From: Chloroflexota bacterium
GTDB taxonomy: Bacteria > Chloroflexota > Dehalococcoidia > Lucifugimonadales > UBA3495
NCBI GenBank assembly: GCA_002721995.1
Contig: PBMF01000028.1
Span: forward strand, 27,161 to 91,160
Direction of reading: 5' to 3'
DNA length: 64,000 nucleotides
Both the position numbers and the translations under genes were made by a program. This document shows, piece by piece, positions 11,685-19,881 of this stretch. Under the pieces are notes generated by a model, which was given only the letters and a program-made list of their open reading frames with translations, made no database searches and was not told the DNA's origin. Each line of letters opens with the position of its first letter. Within the stretch, counting starts at the first letter, position 1.

Positions 11685-11987
11685 CTACGCGGCCAGGTTC
11701 CCTTTCTCCAGGTTCTGAACATCCATCCTGGCGATGTGGTCGCCGGGCTGGCTCCCCAGGGCCTGGAATCCCGGCGAGTTGCGGAACTCGGCCTCTTTGG
11801 CGGGAACGTCGTCACCGTCGGCGAACCGGCGGACCCAGATGAACTGGTTGCGGTCGGCGTTGACCCAAAAGGCCACGACGGGAATCCCCAGGGCCTCGTG
11901 GGCCGGCTTGATCCCCGTCTCAAACAACTTCACCCATGAGTCCATCATTCCCTTGTTGATGGTGTAGCTGCGCATCTGGTCTACCAT
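11685..11987 (-). CDS. NIPSNAP-like small protein (paralog 1)
   Basis: MVDQMRSYTINKGMMDSWVKLFETGIKPAHEALGIPVVAFWVNADRNQFIWVRRF, closely parallel to the adjacent ORF. Confidence 0.75.
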   Translation of the reverse strand: MVDQMRSYTINKGMMDSWVKLFETGIKPAHEALGIPVVAFWVNADRNQFIWVRRFADGDDVPAKEAEFRNSPGFQALGSQPGDHIARMDVQNLEKGNLAA

Positions 11988-12042
11988 GATCTCTTTCTCC
12001 CAATCAGTTGGCTGAATGCTGCAAGCCAATGGCTGACAACTT

Positions 12043-12351
12043 TTATACCTTGGCGGTCTCCAGTACTGCCTCCACCAACTTCACGTCCATCTTGGCGATG
12101 TGGTCGGTGGGCTTACTGCCCAGGGCTTTGCGTCCCGGCGAAGCGAAATAGGCCTCTTCCTTGGCGGGAATCTCCTCGGCGGTCTCGAAGGTCCGCACCC
12201 AGACGAAGTCGGTCCGGTCGGGTGCGACATAGGTGGCAACGATGGGAATACCCAGGCTCTCATGGACCGGCCGGATCTCCTTGTCGAACAACTCCAGCCA
12301 GGAGTCCATCATCCCTTTGTTTATGGTGTAGGTGCGTATCTGTGCGAACAT
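12043..12351 (-). CDS. NIPSNAP-like small protein (paralog 2)
   Basis: MFAQIRTYTINKGMMDSWLELFDKEIRPVHESLGIPIVATYVAPDRTDFVWVRTFETAEEIPAKEE. Confidence 0.75.
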   Translation of the reverse strand: MFAQIRTYTINKGMMDSWLELFDKEIRPVHESLGIPIVATYVAPDRTDFVWVRTFETAEEIPAKEEAYFASPGRKALGSKPTDHIAKMDVKLVEAVLETAKV

Positions 12352-12452
12352 CTCTATCTCCTCGTCGTTAGCTATTAGCTGTCAGCCGTAGGCTTTCAGC
12401 ATTTTGGAGTTCCAAATTCGACCGGCAGTTAGAACCGCGGCTTCTCACAAAT

Positions 12453-12569
12453 GTCATTCTGAGGCGTGAGCCGAAGAATCTGCCAACTGCCCTGTTGCAG
12501 CCAAACTCCTACTCCGTGCTTCGGTTCCCACGTGTACCCCGGTAGATCCTTCGGCAAGCTCAGGATGAC
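12453..12569. repeat. Dispersed intergenic repeat, copy C
   Basis: gtcattctgaggcgtgagccgaagaatctgcc ... gatccttcggcaagctcaggatgac; opposite orientation to A and B. Confidence 0.8.
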
Positions 12570-12619
12570 AGAGGGCGGACCGCTTTTGGCTGATAGCTGT
12601 TAGCCTTTGGCTGTTAACT

Positions 12620-13717
12620 TTACACCGCCCACTGCTTGATCTTTTCCTCATCGAAACTCAAACCCAGACCAGGCTTGTCGGGCACTTCCAGACAGCCGTC
12701 CACGAACTTGGGCGTCTCCTCGAAGAGCTTCAGCGTCCAGGGCATGTACTCCACGGTCAGGCCGTTGGGAATGGCGCCCATGAGCTGAATGTGAATCTCG
12801 GGTATCAGGTGGCTGACCACCGGCAGGTTGAAGGCCTCGGCCATACCGGCCACCTTCCGCCACTCTGTGATGCCGCCCACCCGCAGCAGGTCGATCATCA
12901 CGATGTCGATTGACCGGTTCTCGATGAGCTGCCGGAAGGGCTTGATGCCGTAGACGTACTCTCCGGCGGCGATGGGGGTGTTCAACGCGTCGGCCACCCG
13001 GGCCAGGCCCTGGTAGTCGTCGTGGGCCACCACGTCCTCCAGCCAGAACAGGTTGTACTCCTCGACCCTGTTGCCGATGGTGATGGCCTGGTTCACGTCC
13101 CAAAGCTGGTTGATGTCACACATGATGTCGATGTCATCGCCCACCGCCTCGCGGAGGGTCTTCATGCGCATGACCTCTTTGGCGGAGGTGTTCTCGGCGC
13201 CCATCTGGGACTTCATCTGCCGGAACCCCTTTTCCACCAGCGCCGGGCCGATCTCCGCCAACTGCTCCAGGTTCATGGGACGCATCAGTGCGCCGCTGGC
13301 GTAGGTGGGCACCCGTTTGCGGAAGCCGCCCAACAGGGAGCAGACCGACTGGTCCAGTGCCTTGCCCTTGATATCCCACAGGGCCATGTCCACCGCCGCC
13401 ATGGCCAGGGTCAGCAGTCCGCCGGGGCCCGAGCCGCCGGTCTTCTCCCGCAGCCCGTGCATCACCGCCTCGTTCTCCATGGGGTCCTGACCCTCGGCCA
13501 TCTCGCAGAGGGCCTCCACTGCCAATTTCAGGGCCGGGGCCATGGGGCTGAGTCCCAGTCCGGGGGCGAAGGTCACGCCGATGCCCTCGACACCCTCGTC
13601 GGTCATCATCTTCACGGTCACAAAGGCCCGCATGCCTCCGGCCTGGGGTTGGACGTCCACCAACTGTTCGTCGGCGGGGGCGTGCAGCATCTGGACCTGG
13701 GACTTGGCAATCTTCAT
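12620..13717 (-). CDS. Mandelate racemase/muconate lactonizing enzyme family (enolase superfamily)
   Basis: VEGIGVTFAPG, MALWDIKGKALDQSV, MCDINQLWDVNQAI, FWLEDVVAHDDYQGLARVADALNTPIAAGEYVYG. Confidence 0.9.
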   Translation of the reverse strand: MKIAKSQVQMLHAPADEQLVDVQPQAGGMRAFVTVKMMTDEGVEGIGVTFAPGLGLSPMAPALKLAVEALCEMAEGQDPMENEAVMHGLREKTGGSGPGGLLTLAMAAVDMALWDIKGKALDQSVCSLLGGFRKRVPTYASGALMRPMNLEQLAEIGPALVEKGFRQMKSQMGAENTSAKEVMRMKTLREAVGDDIDIMCDINQLWDVNQAITIGNRVEEYNLFWLEDVVAHDDYQGLARVADALNTPIAAGEYVYGIKPFRQLIENRSIDIVMIDLLRVGGITEWRKVAGMAEAFNLPVVSHLIPEIHIQLMGAIPNGLTVEYMPWTLKLFEETPKFVDGCLEVPDKPGLGLSFDEEKIKQWAV

Positions 13718-13829
13718 GATATTTCTGGACCTTCTAGCTGGTTGAGCGGCCTGATTCTATCACAATCTAGCCTCAAATTTGCCCCACTACCCGTCATGAT
13801 GTTGACACCCGGGACACTGGGGACTAACA

Positions 13830-13865
13830 TACTAAACAAGCAATAGTACTCAATAGGGTTTAGTA
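13830..13865 (+). promoter_or_regulatory. Candidate PadR operator dyad
   Basis: TACTAAAC (13830-13837) and GTTTAGTA (13858-13865) are perfect 8-bp inverted arms; CAATAG is directly repeated between/at the arms (13841, 13851). Confidence 0.5.
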
Positions 13866-13920
13866 TCCCCGAATGAGTATCGATGCCGCCGGCATTCTCG
13901 AGAGGAAAAACACTGATTCA

Positions 13921-14310
13921 ATGACCACCATCAAACTGGAAACCAAGGCGACGGCGATGCAGCAGGAGGCCTACTGGGAGAACCTGGTCAAGCGAAGCCT
14001 GTGCCGGTTCCTGCTCCTGGCCCAACTGGACAAGGGACCATTGCACGGCTACGGCATCAACCAGGCCATCAAAGAAGCCTGTCAGGGCTGCTGCGAACCC
14101 ACCGAGGCCATGGTCTACTCCACCATGAAGGAACTGCAGGACGGCGGCTACGTCGACTGCCGCATGGAGGAGCACCAGGGCCGCCAGCGCCGGGTCTGCT
14201 GGCTGACCGAAAGCGGCCAGGAGGCCTTCAAAGCAGCCGCCCGCGTTTGGCAGCGGATGCTTCCCACGGTTCAAGGGTACGTCGAGCTGGCGCTCTACGA
14301 AGATAAGTAA
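13921..14310 (+). CDS. PadR-like winged-helix transcriptional regulator
   Basis: RFLLLAQLDKGPLHGYGINQAIKEACQGCCEPTEAMVYSTMKELQDGGYVDCRMEEHQGRQRRVCWLTESGQEAF; upstream of arsM. Confidence 0.8.
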   Translation: MTTIKLETKATAMQQEAYWENLVKRSLCRFLLLAQLDKGPLHGYGINQAIKEACQGCCEPTEAMVYSTMKELQDGGYVDCRMEEHQGRQRRVCWLTESGQEAFKAAARVWQRMLPTVQGYVELALYEDK

Positions 14311-14407
14311 ATCCTCAATCTCGAGTTATTGGGGCGAGGACTGTGTCGAAATGGCGCTCGCCGAAGACGAATAGATACTCCGAAATCGATTTGAAGAGGG
14401 ACACAAC

Positions 14408-15190
14408 ATGGCCACCGAACAAGAAAAAATCAAAGAACTGGTTAGGGAGCGCTACGGCGCCCGGGCGGAACGGGTAATCAGCCTGACCCCGGCCGAGGCC
14501 GATACCACCGGCGCCTGCTGCGGCGCCGACGACACAGACCACGCCATGATCCTCTATAACGAGGGTCAGCTGGCCGGTCTGCCGGTGGAGTCCATCGCCG
14601 CCTCAGCCGGCTGCGGCAACCCCACGGCCCTGGCAGACCTGAAGGCCGGAGAACGTGTTCTGGACCTGGGTTCCGGCGGCGGCATCGACTGCTTCCTGGC
14701 CGCCCAGCAGGTGGGCGACACCGGTCATGTGACCGGCCTGGACATGACGCCGGCCATGCTGGAACTGGCCCGGGCCAACAAGGAGAAGCTGGGCATCGAG
14801 AACGTGGACTTCGTGAAAGGCGAGATGGAAAAGATGCCCATCCCCGACACCAGCATGGACGTGATCATATCCAACTGCGTGGTGTGCCTCTCCCCCGACA
14901 AGGACGCCGTGTTCAGCGAGAGCTTCCGAGTGCTGGCGCCCGGCGGCCGCATCCACCTCTCCGATGTGATGGCGCTGACCGAAGATGGCCCCAGCGTGTC
15001 GTCTCCCGAGGACTGGGTCTCCTGCACCGCCGGAGCCGAGCATGTGGACATCTACCGCGGCCGGCTGGAGCGCGCCGGGTTCGTGGACATCGAGTTCACC
15101 AGCGAAACCGTGGACTACAAGGAAGCCCACCCCGAGCGGCCTCCGACGAACACCGCCGGATACAAGGTGGTCGCCCACAAACCCGCCTAA
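14408..15190 (+). CDS. arsM: Arsenite S-adenosylmethionine methyltransferase
   Basis: SAM motif [27 protein letters not shown] near N-terminus, [36 protein letters not shown]. Confidence 0.9.
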   Translation: MATEQEKIKELVRERYGARAERVISLTPAEADTTGACCGADDTDHAMILYNEGQLAGLPVESIAASAGCGNPTALADLKAGERVLDLGSGGGIDCFLAAQQVGDTGHVTGLDMTPAMLELARANKEKLGIENVDFVKGEMEKMPIPDTSMDVIISNCVVCLSPDKDAVFSESFRVLAPGGRIHLSDVMALTEDGPSVSSPEDWVSCTAGAEHVDIYRGRLERAGFVDIEFTSETVDYKEAHPERPPTNTAGYKVVAHKPA

Positions 15191-15213
15191 GTCCTCCCCA
15201 CACAGGCAACAAC

Positions 15214-15246
15214 AAAAGAGGCATCCCGTTGACGATGCCTCTTTTT
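15214..15246 (+). terminator. Rho-independent terminator of padR-arsM
   Basis: AAAAGAGGCATC ccgttgac GATGCCTCTTTTT. Confidence 0.9.
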
Positions 15247-15252
15247 CATTTC

Positions 15253-15356
15253 CGTAGGGTCGGGTTTCCAACCCGCCCTGCCTCGCAGGAACAATGGCCT
15301 GGTTTCGAGAACCGTGTTGGTGATGAAACGGGGCAGGTTAGAAACCTGCCCCTACG
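15253..15356. repeat. Intergenic repeat, CGTAGGGTCGGGTTTCCAACCCGCCC type
   Basis: cgtagggtcgggtttccaacccgcc ... ggcaggttagaaacctgcccctacg; inverted ends. Confidence 0.7.
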
Positions 15357-15385
15357 CATGGCGTGTCCGGCTCGGGGATTGGCCT

Positions 15386-16096
15386 CTAACCCAACCTGAT
15401 CCTCTTGAAACCCTCGGCGTAGGCCATGCCTACTTTCTCTCCGGTCCGAATTCGGCCCTGACGGAACCATTCACCGGCGTTCTCCTGGTCCACCTGTGAA
15501 ACGTGGGCCTTTAAGGCTTTCACGGCTGTGTCCATGTACTCTGCCACATCGACAAACTGGTCCGAACCGTCGCCGCCACCGGCCACCCAAACCTCTCGAA
15601 CGTTATGGGGATCAAGTCCCTCATCCAGCAGCTCCGGAAAGGTCAACCTATCCCTGGCCGTGGGGAACACCGCTGCCATGGCCGCTTCCCCAGACGCAAA
15701 ATGGTCGGGGTGGCCCAGGTAATTGGAGTGAAGCTGGCGGGAAGCTGTCCCGCAGATAACCACGTCAGGCTTGTAGCGGCGTATCTCGCGGGCGATGTCC
15801 TTCCGCAGTTCCAGAGTCGGCTCCAGGTAGGCGTCGGGGTAACCGAGGAACACTATGTCCTTCAGACCCAGTATCTTTCCCGCGTTCCTCTGTTCTTGCT
15901 CTCGTATCTTCACCAGCTTTTCGCTGGTCATCTCCGGGTCCGAACTGCCCTTACTGCCGTCGGTGCAGAGGATGTAGACCACCTCCCAGCCCTCAGCGCA
16001 CCACTTGGCCACCGTGCCGGAACAGCTCCATTCGGCATCGTCCGGGTGGGCCATGATAACCATCCCTCTTCGGAACGGTTCCTCACTGTCTGCCAT
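15386..16096 (-). CDS. PIG-L/LmbE family deacetylase
   Basis: VIMAHPDDAEWSCSGTVAKWCAEGWEVVYILCTDGSKGSSDPEM; HPDHFASGEAAMAAVFPTARD. Confidence 0.9.
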   Translation of the reverse strand: MADSEEPFRRGMVIMAHPDDAEWSCSGTVAKWCAEGWEVVYILCTDGSKGSSDPEMTSEKLVKIREQEQRNAGKILGLKDIVFLGYPDAYLEPTLELRKDIAREIRRYKPDVVICGTASRQLHSNYLGHPDHFASGEAAMAAVFPTARDRLTFPELLDEGLDPHNVREVWVAGGGDGSDQFVDVAEYMDTAVKALKAHVSQVDQENAGEWFRQGRIRTGEKVGMAYAEGFKRIRLG

Positions 16097-16210
16097 TGAC
16101 GATTTCCTCCCAAATATTGCAGGACTTTCCAGGGGGTTTTACGCCTGACTCAGGCTCAAGTTGCAGTGTATCATAGGGCTGTTCCAAATTACCCTCCGGG
16201 AGTGCGCACC

Positions 16211-16600
16211 ATGGCCACCCTTTGGGCCCAGACCGCTACCTTCGGCAACATCAACGTCGGCGATGACCTGCCGATCCTGGTGAAGTTCGAATTCCGTCCA
16301 CCGGCCCAGGAGGGCGTGGAGCCCCCCCATGAGGACCCGGTCAACACGGAAAAACTGTCCGGCTATGTGAGGGAATTGCTGCTGAAGGCCTTTCCCGCCG
16401 AAGCTGTGGAGGGGGACGGAACGGTGATCGAACCTGAGATTTTGGCCCCGTTCCTGCCGGGTGACACCGTCAGCCTGTCAGGACGGGTCCGCGGAAAGTC
16501 TGAGGACGGAGGACGGAACACGGTGGAGTGCCAGGTGGTGGTGGAAACCGAAGACGGCGGTGAGACAGTGGCCCGGGCCAGGACTGTGATCAGCCTTTAG
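16211..16600 (+). CDS. Hypothetical protein, possibly MaoC/hotdog-fold
   Basis: 130-aa ORF (GDDLPILVKFEFRPP...FLPGDTVSLSGRVRGKSEDGGRNTVECQVVVETEDGGETVARARTVISL). Confidence 0.55.
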   Translation: MATLWAQTATFGNINVGDDLPILVKFEFRPPAQEGVEPPHEDPVNTEKLSGYVRELLLKAFPAEAVEGDGTVIEPEILAPFLPGDTVSLSGRVRGKSEDGGRNTVECQVVVETEDGGETVARARTVISL

Positions 16601-16997
16601 AGCGTCCAGTACGGGAATTTCTGCGGCGTCTACGGGCGGTTGGCCGCGGCGGCCCTGACACGTCCGACTGCTCCTCGGCCTCCTGTGCTGCCGCCGAATA
16701 CTTACTCCTGTGGACCGCCCATTGAACCTGGGTCACCAGGGTGAGCAACACACCCGGCACGTAGAAGGTCATGATGGGTTGATATGAGCCTGCCTCTATC
16801 CACTTGAAGGCCATCACCCCGAAGACTATGAGGTGGGCCCAGGCCACCCCGCCCATGATGGTGTTCTTGTTCCAGGGAGATCGCAGCACCAGGATTCCCC
16901 AGACGGGCCAGAAGATGAACATGGGAATCATGTACTCCGGCCGGTAATACCAGGGCCTGGGGAAAGTTGGTTCTTGAGGCTCCTCTTCTGGGGTCAC
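16590..16997 (-). CDS. Small membrane protein
   Basis: Multiple hydrophobic segments (MIPMFIFWPVWGILVL; WAHLIVFGVMAF). Confidence 0.6.
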   Translation of the reverse strand: MTPEEEPQEPTFPRPWYYRPEYMIPMFIFWPVWGILVLRSPWNKNTIMGGVAWAHLIVFGVMAFKWIEAGSYQPIMTFYVPGVLLTLVTQVQWAVHRSKYSAAAQEAEEQSDVSGPPRPTARRRRRNSRTGRSKG

Positions 16998-17003
16998 GGT
17001 TAC

Positions 17004-17267
17004 CTAGTTGCGGGCTAGCAGGACCTGAAATTCCACCTGTTCGATGGCCCGTTCTTCCCGGATACAGGCGACGGCATATTCTATGCCCATCCGCGCCAGT
17101 CCGGAGTACTCCAGCACATTGTTGCCCAGAATCACCACGGGCACATCGCCCTGGAGCTCCACTTCGATCTGGTCTGCCTCGCCTTCGTCGATGTGCAATT
17201 CAACGGGCCGGCCGCTCATTCGCTCGATCTTCTCTTTGATCTGGTTAACAAACACCTGGTCTTCCAT
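17004..17267 (-). CDS. Small conserved hypothetical protein
   Basis: 87-aa ORF MEDQVFVNQIKEKIERMSGRPVELHIDEGEADQIEVELQGDVPVVILGNNVLEYSGLARMGIEYAVACI. Confidence 0.55.
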   Translation of the reverse strand: MEDQVFVNQIKEKIERMSGRPVELHIDEGEADQIEVELQGDVPVVILGNNVLEYSGLARMGIEYAVACIREERAIEQVEFQVLLARN

Positions 17268-17421
17268 CGCGTAAAACCTCGCTCAGCACCCTGGTTGCTG
17301 CGTCCATGGGGAGCGCCGATTCCGGTTCATTCTAGCACCCGTTTTTCTCAAAGGGGTAGTTTAGCTTTTCAGCGGGGCCTAATGGCGCTCCCCAGCCTCT
17401 GAACGGGGTTATAAATTCCTG

Positions 17422-17466
17422 TTGACACTGATTCCTACCCCCACCATAATGGCCTGAATTTCAGGC
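17422..17466 (+). promoter_or_regulatory. Promoter plus dyad operator of the sulfur locus
   Basis: TTGACA (17422-17427) - 17 nt - CATAAT (17445-17450), then GCCTGAA-T-TTCAGGC (17452-17466), a perfect 7+7 dyad at the expected +1. Confidence 0.6.
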
Positions 17467-17524
17467 ACAGAATCCGCCTGGGTTTCGGCCCTGAACACAG
17501 TCCGCCCCCAAAGGAGTGAACGCC

Positions 17525-18109
17525 ATGGCCACCGTGACCTATTCCCTGGACGATTTCACCCAAGACATGGAGGCCCTGCTCGAGAGCCAGCCCGACAACG
17601 CGAAGATCTTCGACAAGGGGTCTGCCTGGCTTGAGCGACTGATCAGCAACCCCGACTCCATCCCCATGGAATATCGGGTGCCCCTGGGAACGGGCCCCCG
17701 CCCCAACCACGCTTCCCGCCTGCTCTACCAGGGCGAAAGCGGTCTGCAGGTAACCGCCGTAGTCTGGGGCGCCGGCGACCACCTTGGCCCCCACGACCAC
17801 CGCACCTGGGGCATGATCGGCCTTCTGGACAACGCCCTGACCGAGACCCGGTACCGCCGGGTGGACGACCGCGACGTCGAGGGCTACTCCAAGCTGGAAA
17901 AGGACCGGGCCGCCACCTTCAAGCCCGGCGAGATCACCCTTCTGGTTCCCATTGAAGACGAGATACACCAGATGGACAACCACACCGACAATCCAACTGT
18001 GGAGATTCACGTCTACGGGACCGACCTCCGCGGCCTGGAGCGCAGCAGTTTCAACCTGGAGACCGGCAAGATCACCAACTTCCGTACCTCAAAATGGGAC
18101 AACTGTTAA
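17525..18109 (+). CDS. Cysteine dioxygenase-type cupin (thiol dioxygenase)
   Basis: VVWGAGDHLGPHDHRTWGMIGLLDNALTETRYRR and DEIHQMDNHTDNPTVEIHVYG match the thiol-dioxygenase cupin pattern. Confidence 0.78.
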   Translation: MATVTYSLDDFTQDMEALLESQPDNAKIFDKGSAWLERLISNPDSIPMEYRVPLGTGPRPNHASRLLYQGESGLQVTAVVWGAGDHLGPHDHRTWGMIGLLDNALTETRYRRVDDRDVEGYSKLEKDRAATFKPGEITLLVPIEDEIHQMDNHTDNPTVEIHVYGTDLRGLERSSFNLETGKITNFRTSKWDNC

Positions 18110-18169
18110 CCTCCCAACTTCAGCAACCAAATATCAACTGCTCTTCCGTGTAGATGATGGGAATGTGAG

Positions 18170-18205
18170 GAAAGCGCCAGACTCGACGTCTGGTGCTTTC
18201 TCTTA
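18170..18205 (+). terminator. Strong hairpin between dioxygenase and rhodanese genes
   Basis: GAAAGCGCCAGAC tcgac GTCTGGTGCTTTC (13-bp stem with one G-U), weak T-tract tctt. Confidence 0.55.
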
Positions 18206-18239
18206 AAAGGCAGCCAACGCAACAAAAGGAGCCCGTGAA

Positions 18240-19817
18240 ATGGCGAGTAAGATTTCCACCCAGGAACTCAAGACACTGATGGACGGGAACGCGCCCTACG
18301 CGTTGATCGACGTCAGGGAGACCGGCGAATATAACGCCACCCACATCCCCGGCGCGGCACTGATTCCCCGCCGGCTTCTTGAGTTCATCGTCGAAGAGTC
18401 GGTACCTCATACGGGCACCCAGGTAGTGGTCTGTGACGACGACGGACGCCGCGCCGCCCTGGCCGGCGAGACTCTGGACAAGTTGGGCTTCACCAATGTC
18501 TCTGTACTGGAAGGCGGCACCAACCGCTGGGCCTCCAACGACCTGCCCACCGAGTGGGGCGTGAACGTCCCCAGCAAGGACTTCGGTGAGATGCAGGAAG
18601 TGGTCCACCACGTACCCGAAATCACCGCCGACGAGCTGCACGCCAAGATCGAAAACGGCGAGAAGCTGGTCATTCTGGACTCCCGCACCCCCGAGGAATT
18701 CCAGCGGATGTGCATCCCCGGCGGCCGCAGCCTGCCGGGCGGTGAGCTGGCCCTCCGCATCAACGACATCAAGAAAGACCTGGACCCCGACACCCAGGTC
18801 GTCATCAACTGCGCCGGCCGCACCCGCTCCATCATGGGAACCCGCGTCCTCCAGCGCATGGGCGTGGATGCCGTGGGCCTGAAGAACGGCACCTCCGGCT
18901 GGCTCCTGGCGGGTTACGAACTCCAGTACGGGGCCGACCTGGTCCCCCTGCCCGATGTCTCCGACGAGAGCAGGGCCGCCGCCGAAGAATACGCCGCCAG
19001 ACTGGCCGAGGAAGACGGAGTCCGCTATCTGGACATACCCGCCCTCCAAGAGCTGCTCGCCAAACGGGGCAACCAGCCGGTCTACCTGATCGACGTCCGT
19101 ACCGACGACGAGTACAACTCCGGTCACATCCCCGGCTTCCGCTGGTTCCCCGGTGGACAGGCTGTGCAGCGCACCGACGACGTGGCCGTGGTGAAAAACG
19201 CCACCTACATCTTCTGCTGCGATGGCAAGGCACGGTCCACAATCACCGCCTCCATGTACCGGCAGATGGGCCACGAAAACGTCTTTGCCGTGGATGGGGG
19301 CGCACCAGCCTGGCAAGCCGCCGGGCAGACTCTTGAGACCGGGTTCCCCGCCTCCACAGTCGCCAACCTGGCGGAAGCAGACGGTTCGGTGAAGAAGATT
19401 TCTCCCCAGGACCTGAACAACAGCCAGCCCGACCTGGTCATCTACGTGGAAACCAGCCAGGACTACTCCCAGGGGCACACGCCGGGAGCCAAATGGCTGT
19501 CCCGGAGCTGGCTGGAGCTTGAGATAGAAGGTATGGCGCCGTCCAAGGACGCCTCCATCGTCACCACCTGCGGCGGCGGCAAGGGCGCCACACTGGCCGC
19601 GGCCACCCTCCACTCCCTGGGCTACACCAACGTCTCCGCCCTGGACGGCGGCATGAATGCTTGGAAAGCGGCCAACCTGCCCGTGGAACAGGGCCTCACC
19701 GGCATCGTCCGCCCACCCTCCGACGTCAACTACCTGGGCGTAGACCGCAGCTACGCCGAGATGATGAACTACCTAAGGTGGGAGACCGCCCTGGGTGAGA
19801 AATACGCCGCTGACTAG
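18240..19817 (+). CDS. Four-domain rhodanese-like sulfurtransferase
   Basis: Four rhodanese units with retained Cys: VVCDDDGRRAA, NCAGRTRSIMGT, FCCDGKARSTIT, TTCGGGKGATLA. Confidence 0.88.
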   Translation: MASKISTQELKTLMDGNAPYALIDVRETGEYNATHIPGAALIPRRLLEFIVEESVPHTGTQVVVCDDDGRRAALAGETLDKLGFTNVSVLEGGTNRWASNDLPTEWGVNVPSKDFGEMQEVVHHVPEITADELHAKIENGEKLVILDSRTPEEFQRMCIPGGRSLPGGELALRINDIKKDLDPDTQVVINCAGRTRSIMGTRVLQRMGVDAVGLKNGTSGWLLAGYELQYGADLVPLPDVSDESRAAAEEYAARLAEEDGVRYLDIPALQELLAKRGNQPVYLIDVRTDDEYNSGHIPGFRWFPGGQAVQRTDDVAVVKNATYIFCCDGKARSTITASMYRQMGHENVFAVDGGAPAWQAAGQTLETGFPASTVANLAEADGSVKKISPQDLNNSQPDLVIYVETSQDYSQGHTPGAKWLSRSWLELEIEGMAPSKDASIVTTCGGGKGATLAAATLHSLGYTNVSALDGGMNAWKAANLPVEQGLTGIVRPPSDVNYLGVDRSYAEMMNYLRWETALGEKYAAD

Positions 19818-19881
19818 ACCGGCCCTACTCTGAAATTACATTACCCGACGGAGTTCAGGCGAAATTCAAAGGAGAGACTCG

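Noticed and set aside
10856-12620. CRISPR-like array from clustered repeats
   Set aside because: Spacing is irregular, copies are in both orientations with inverted ends, and no cas genes are present.
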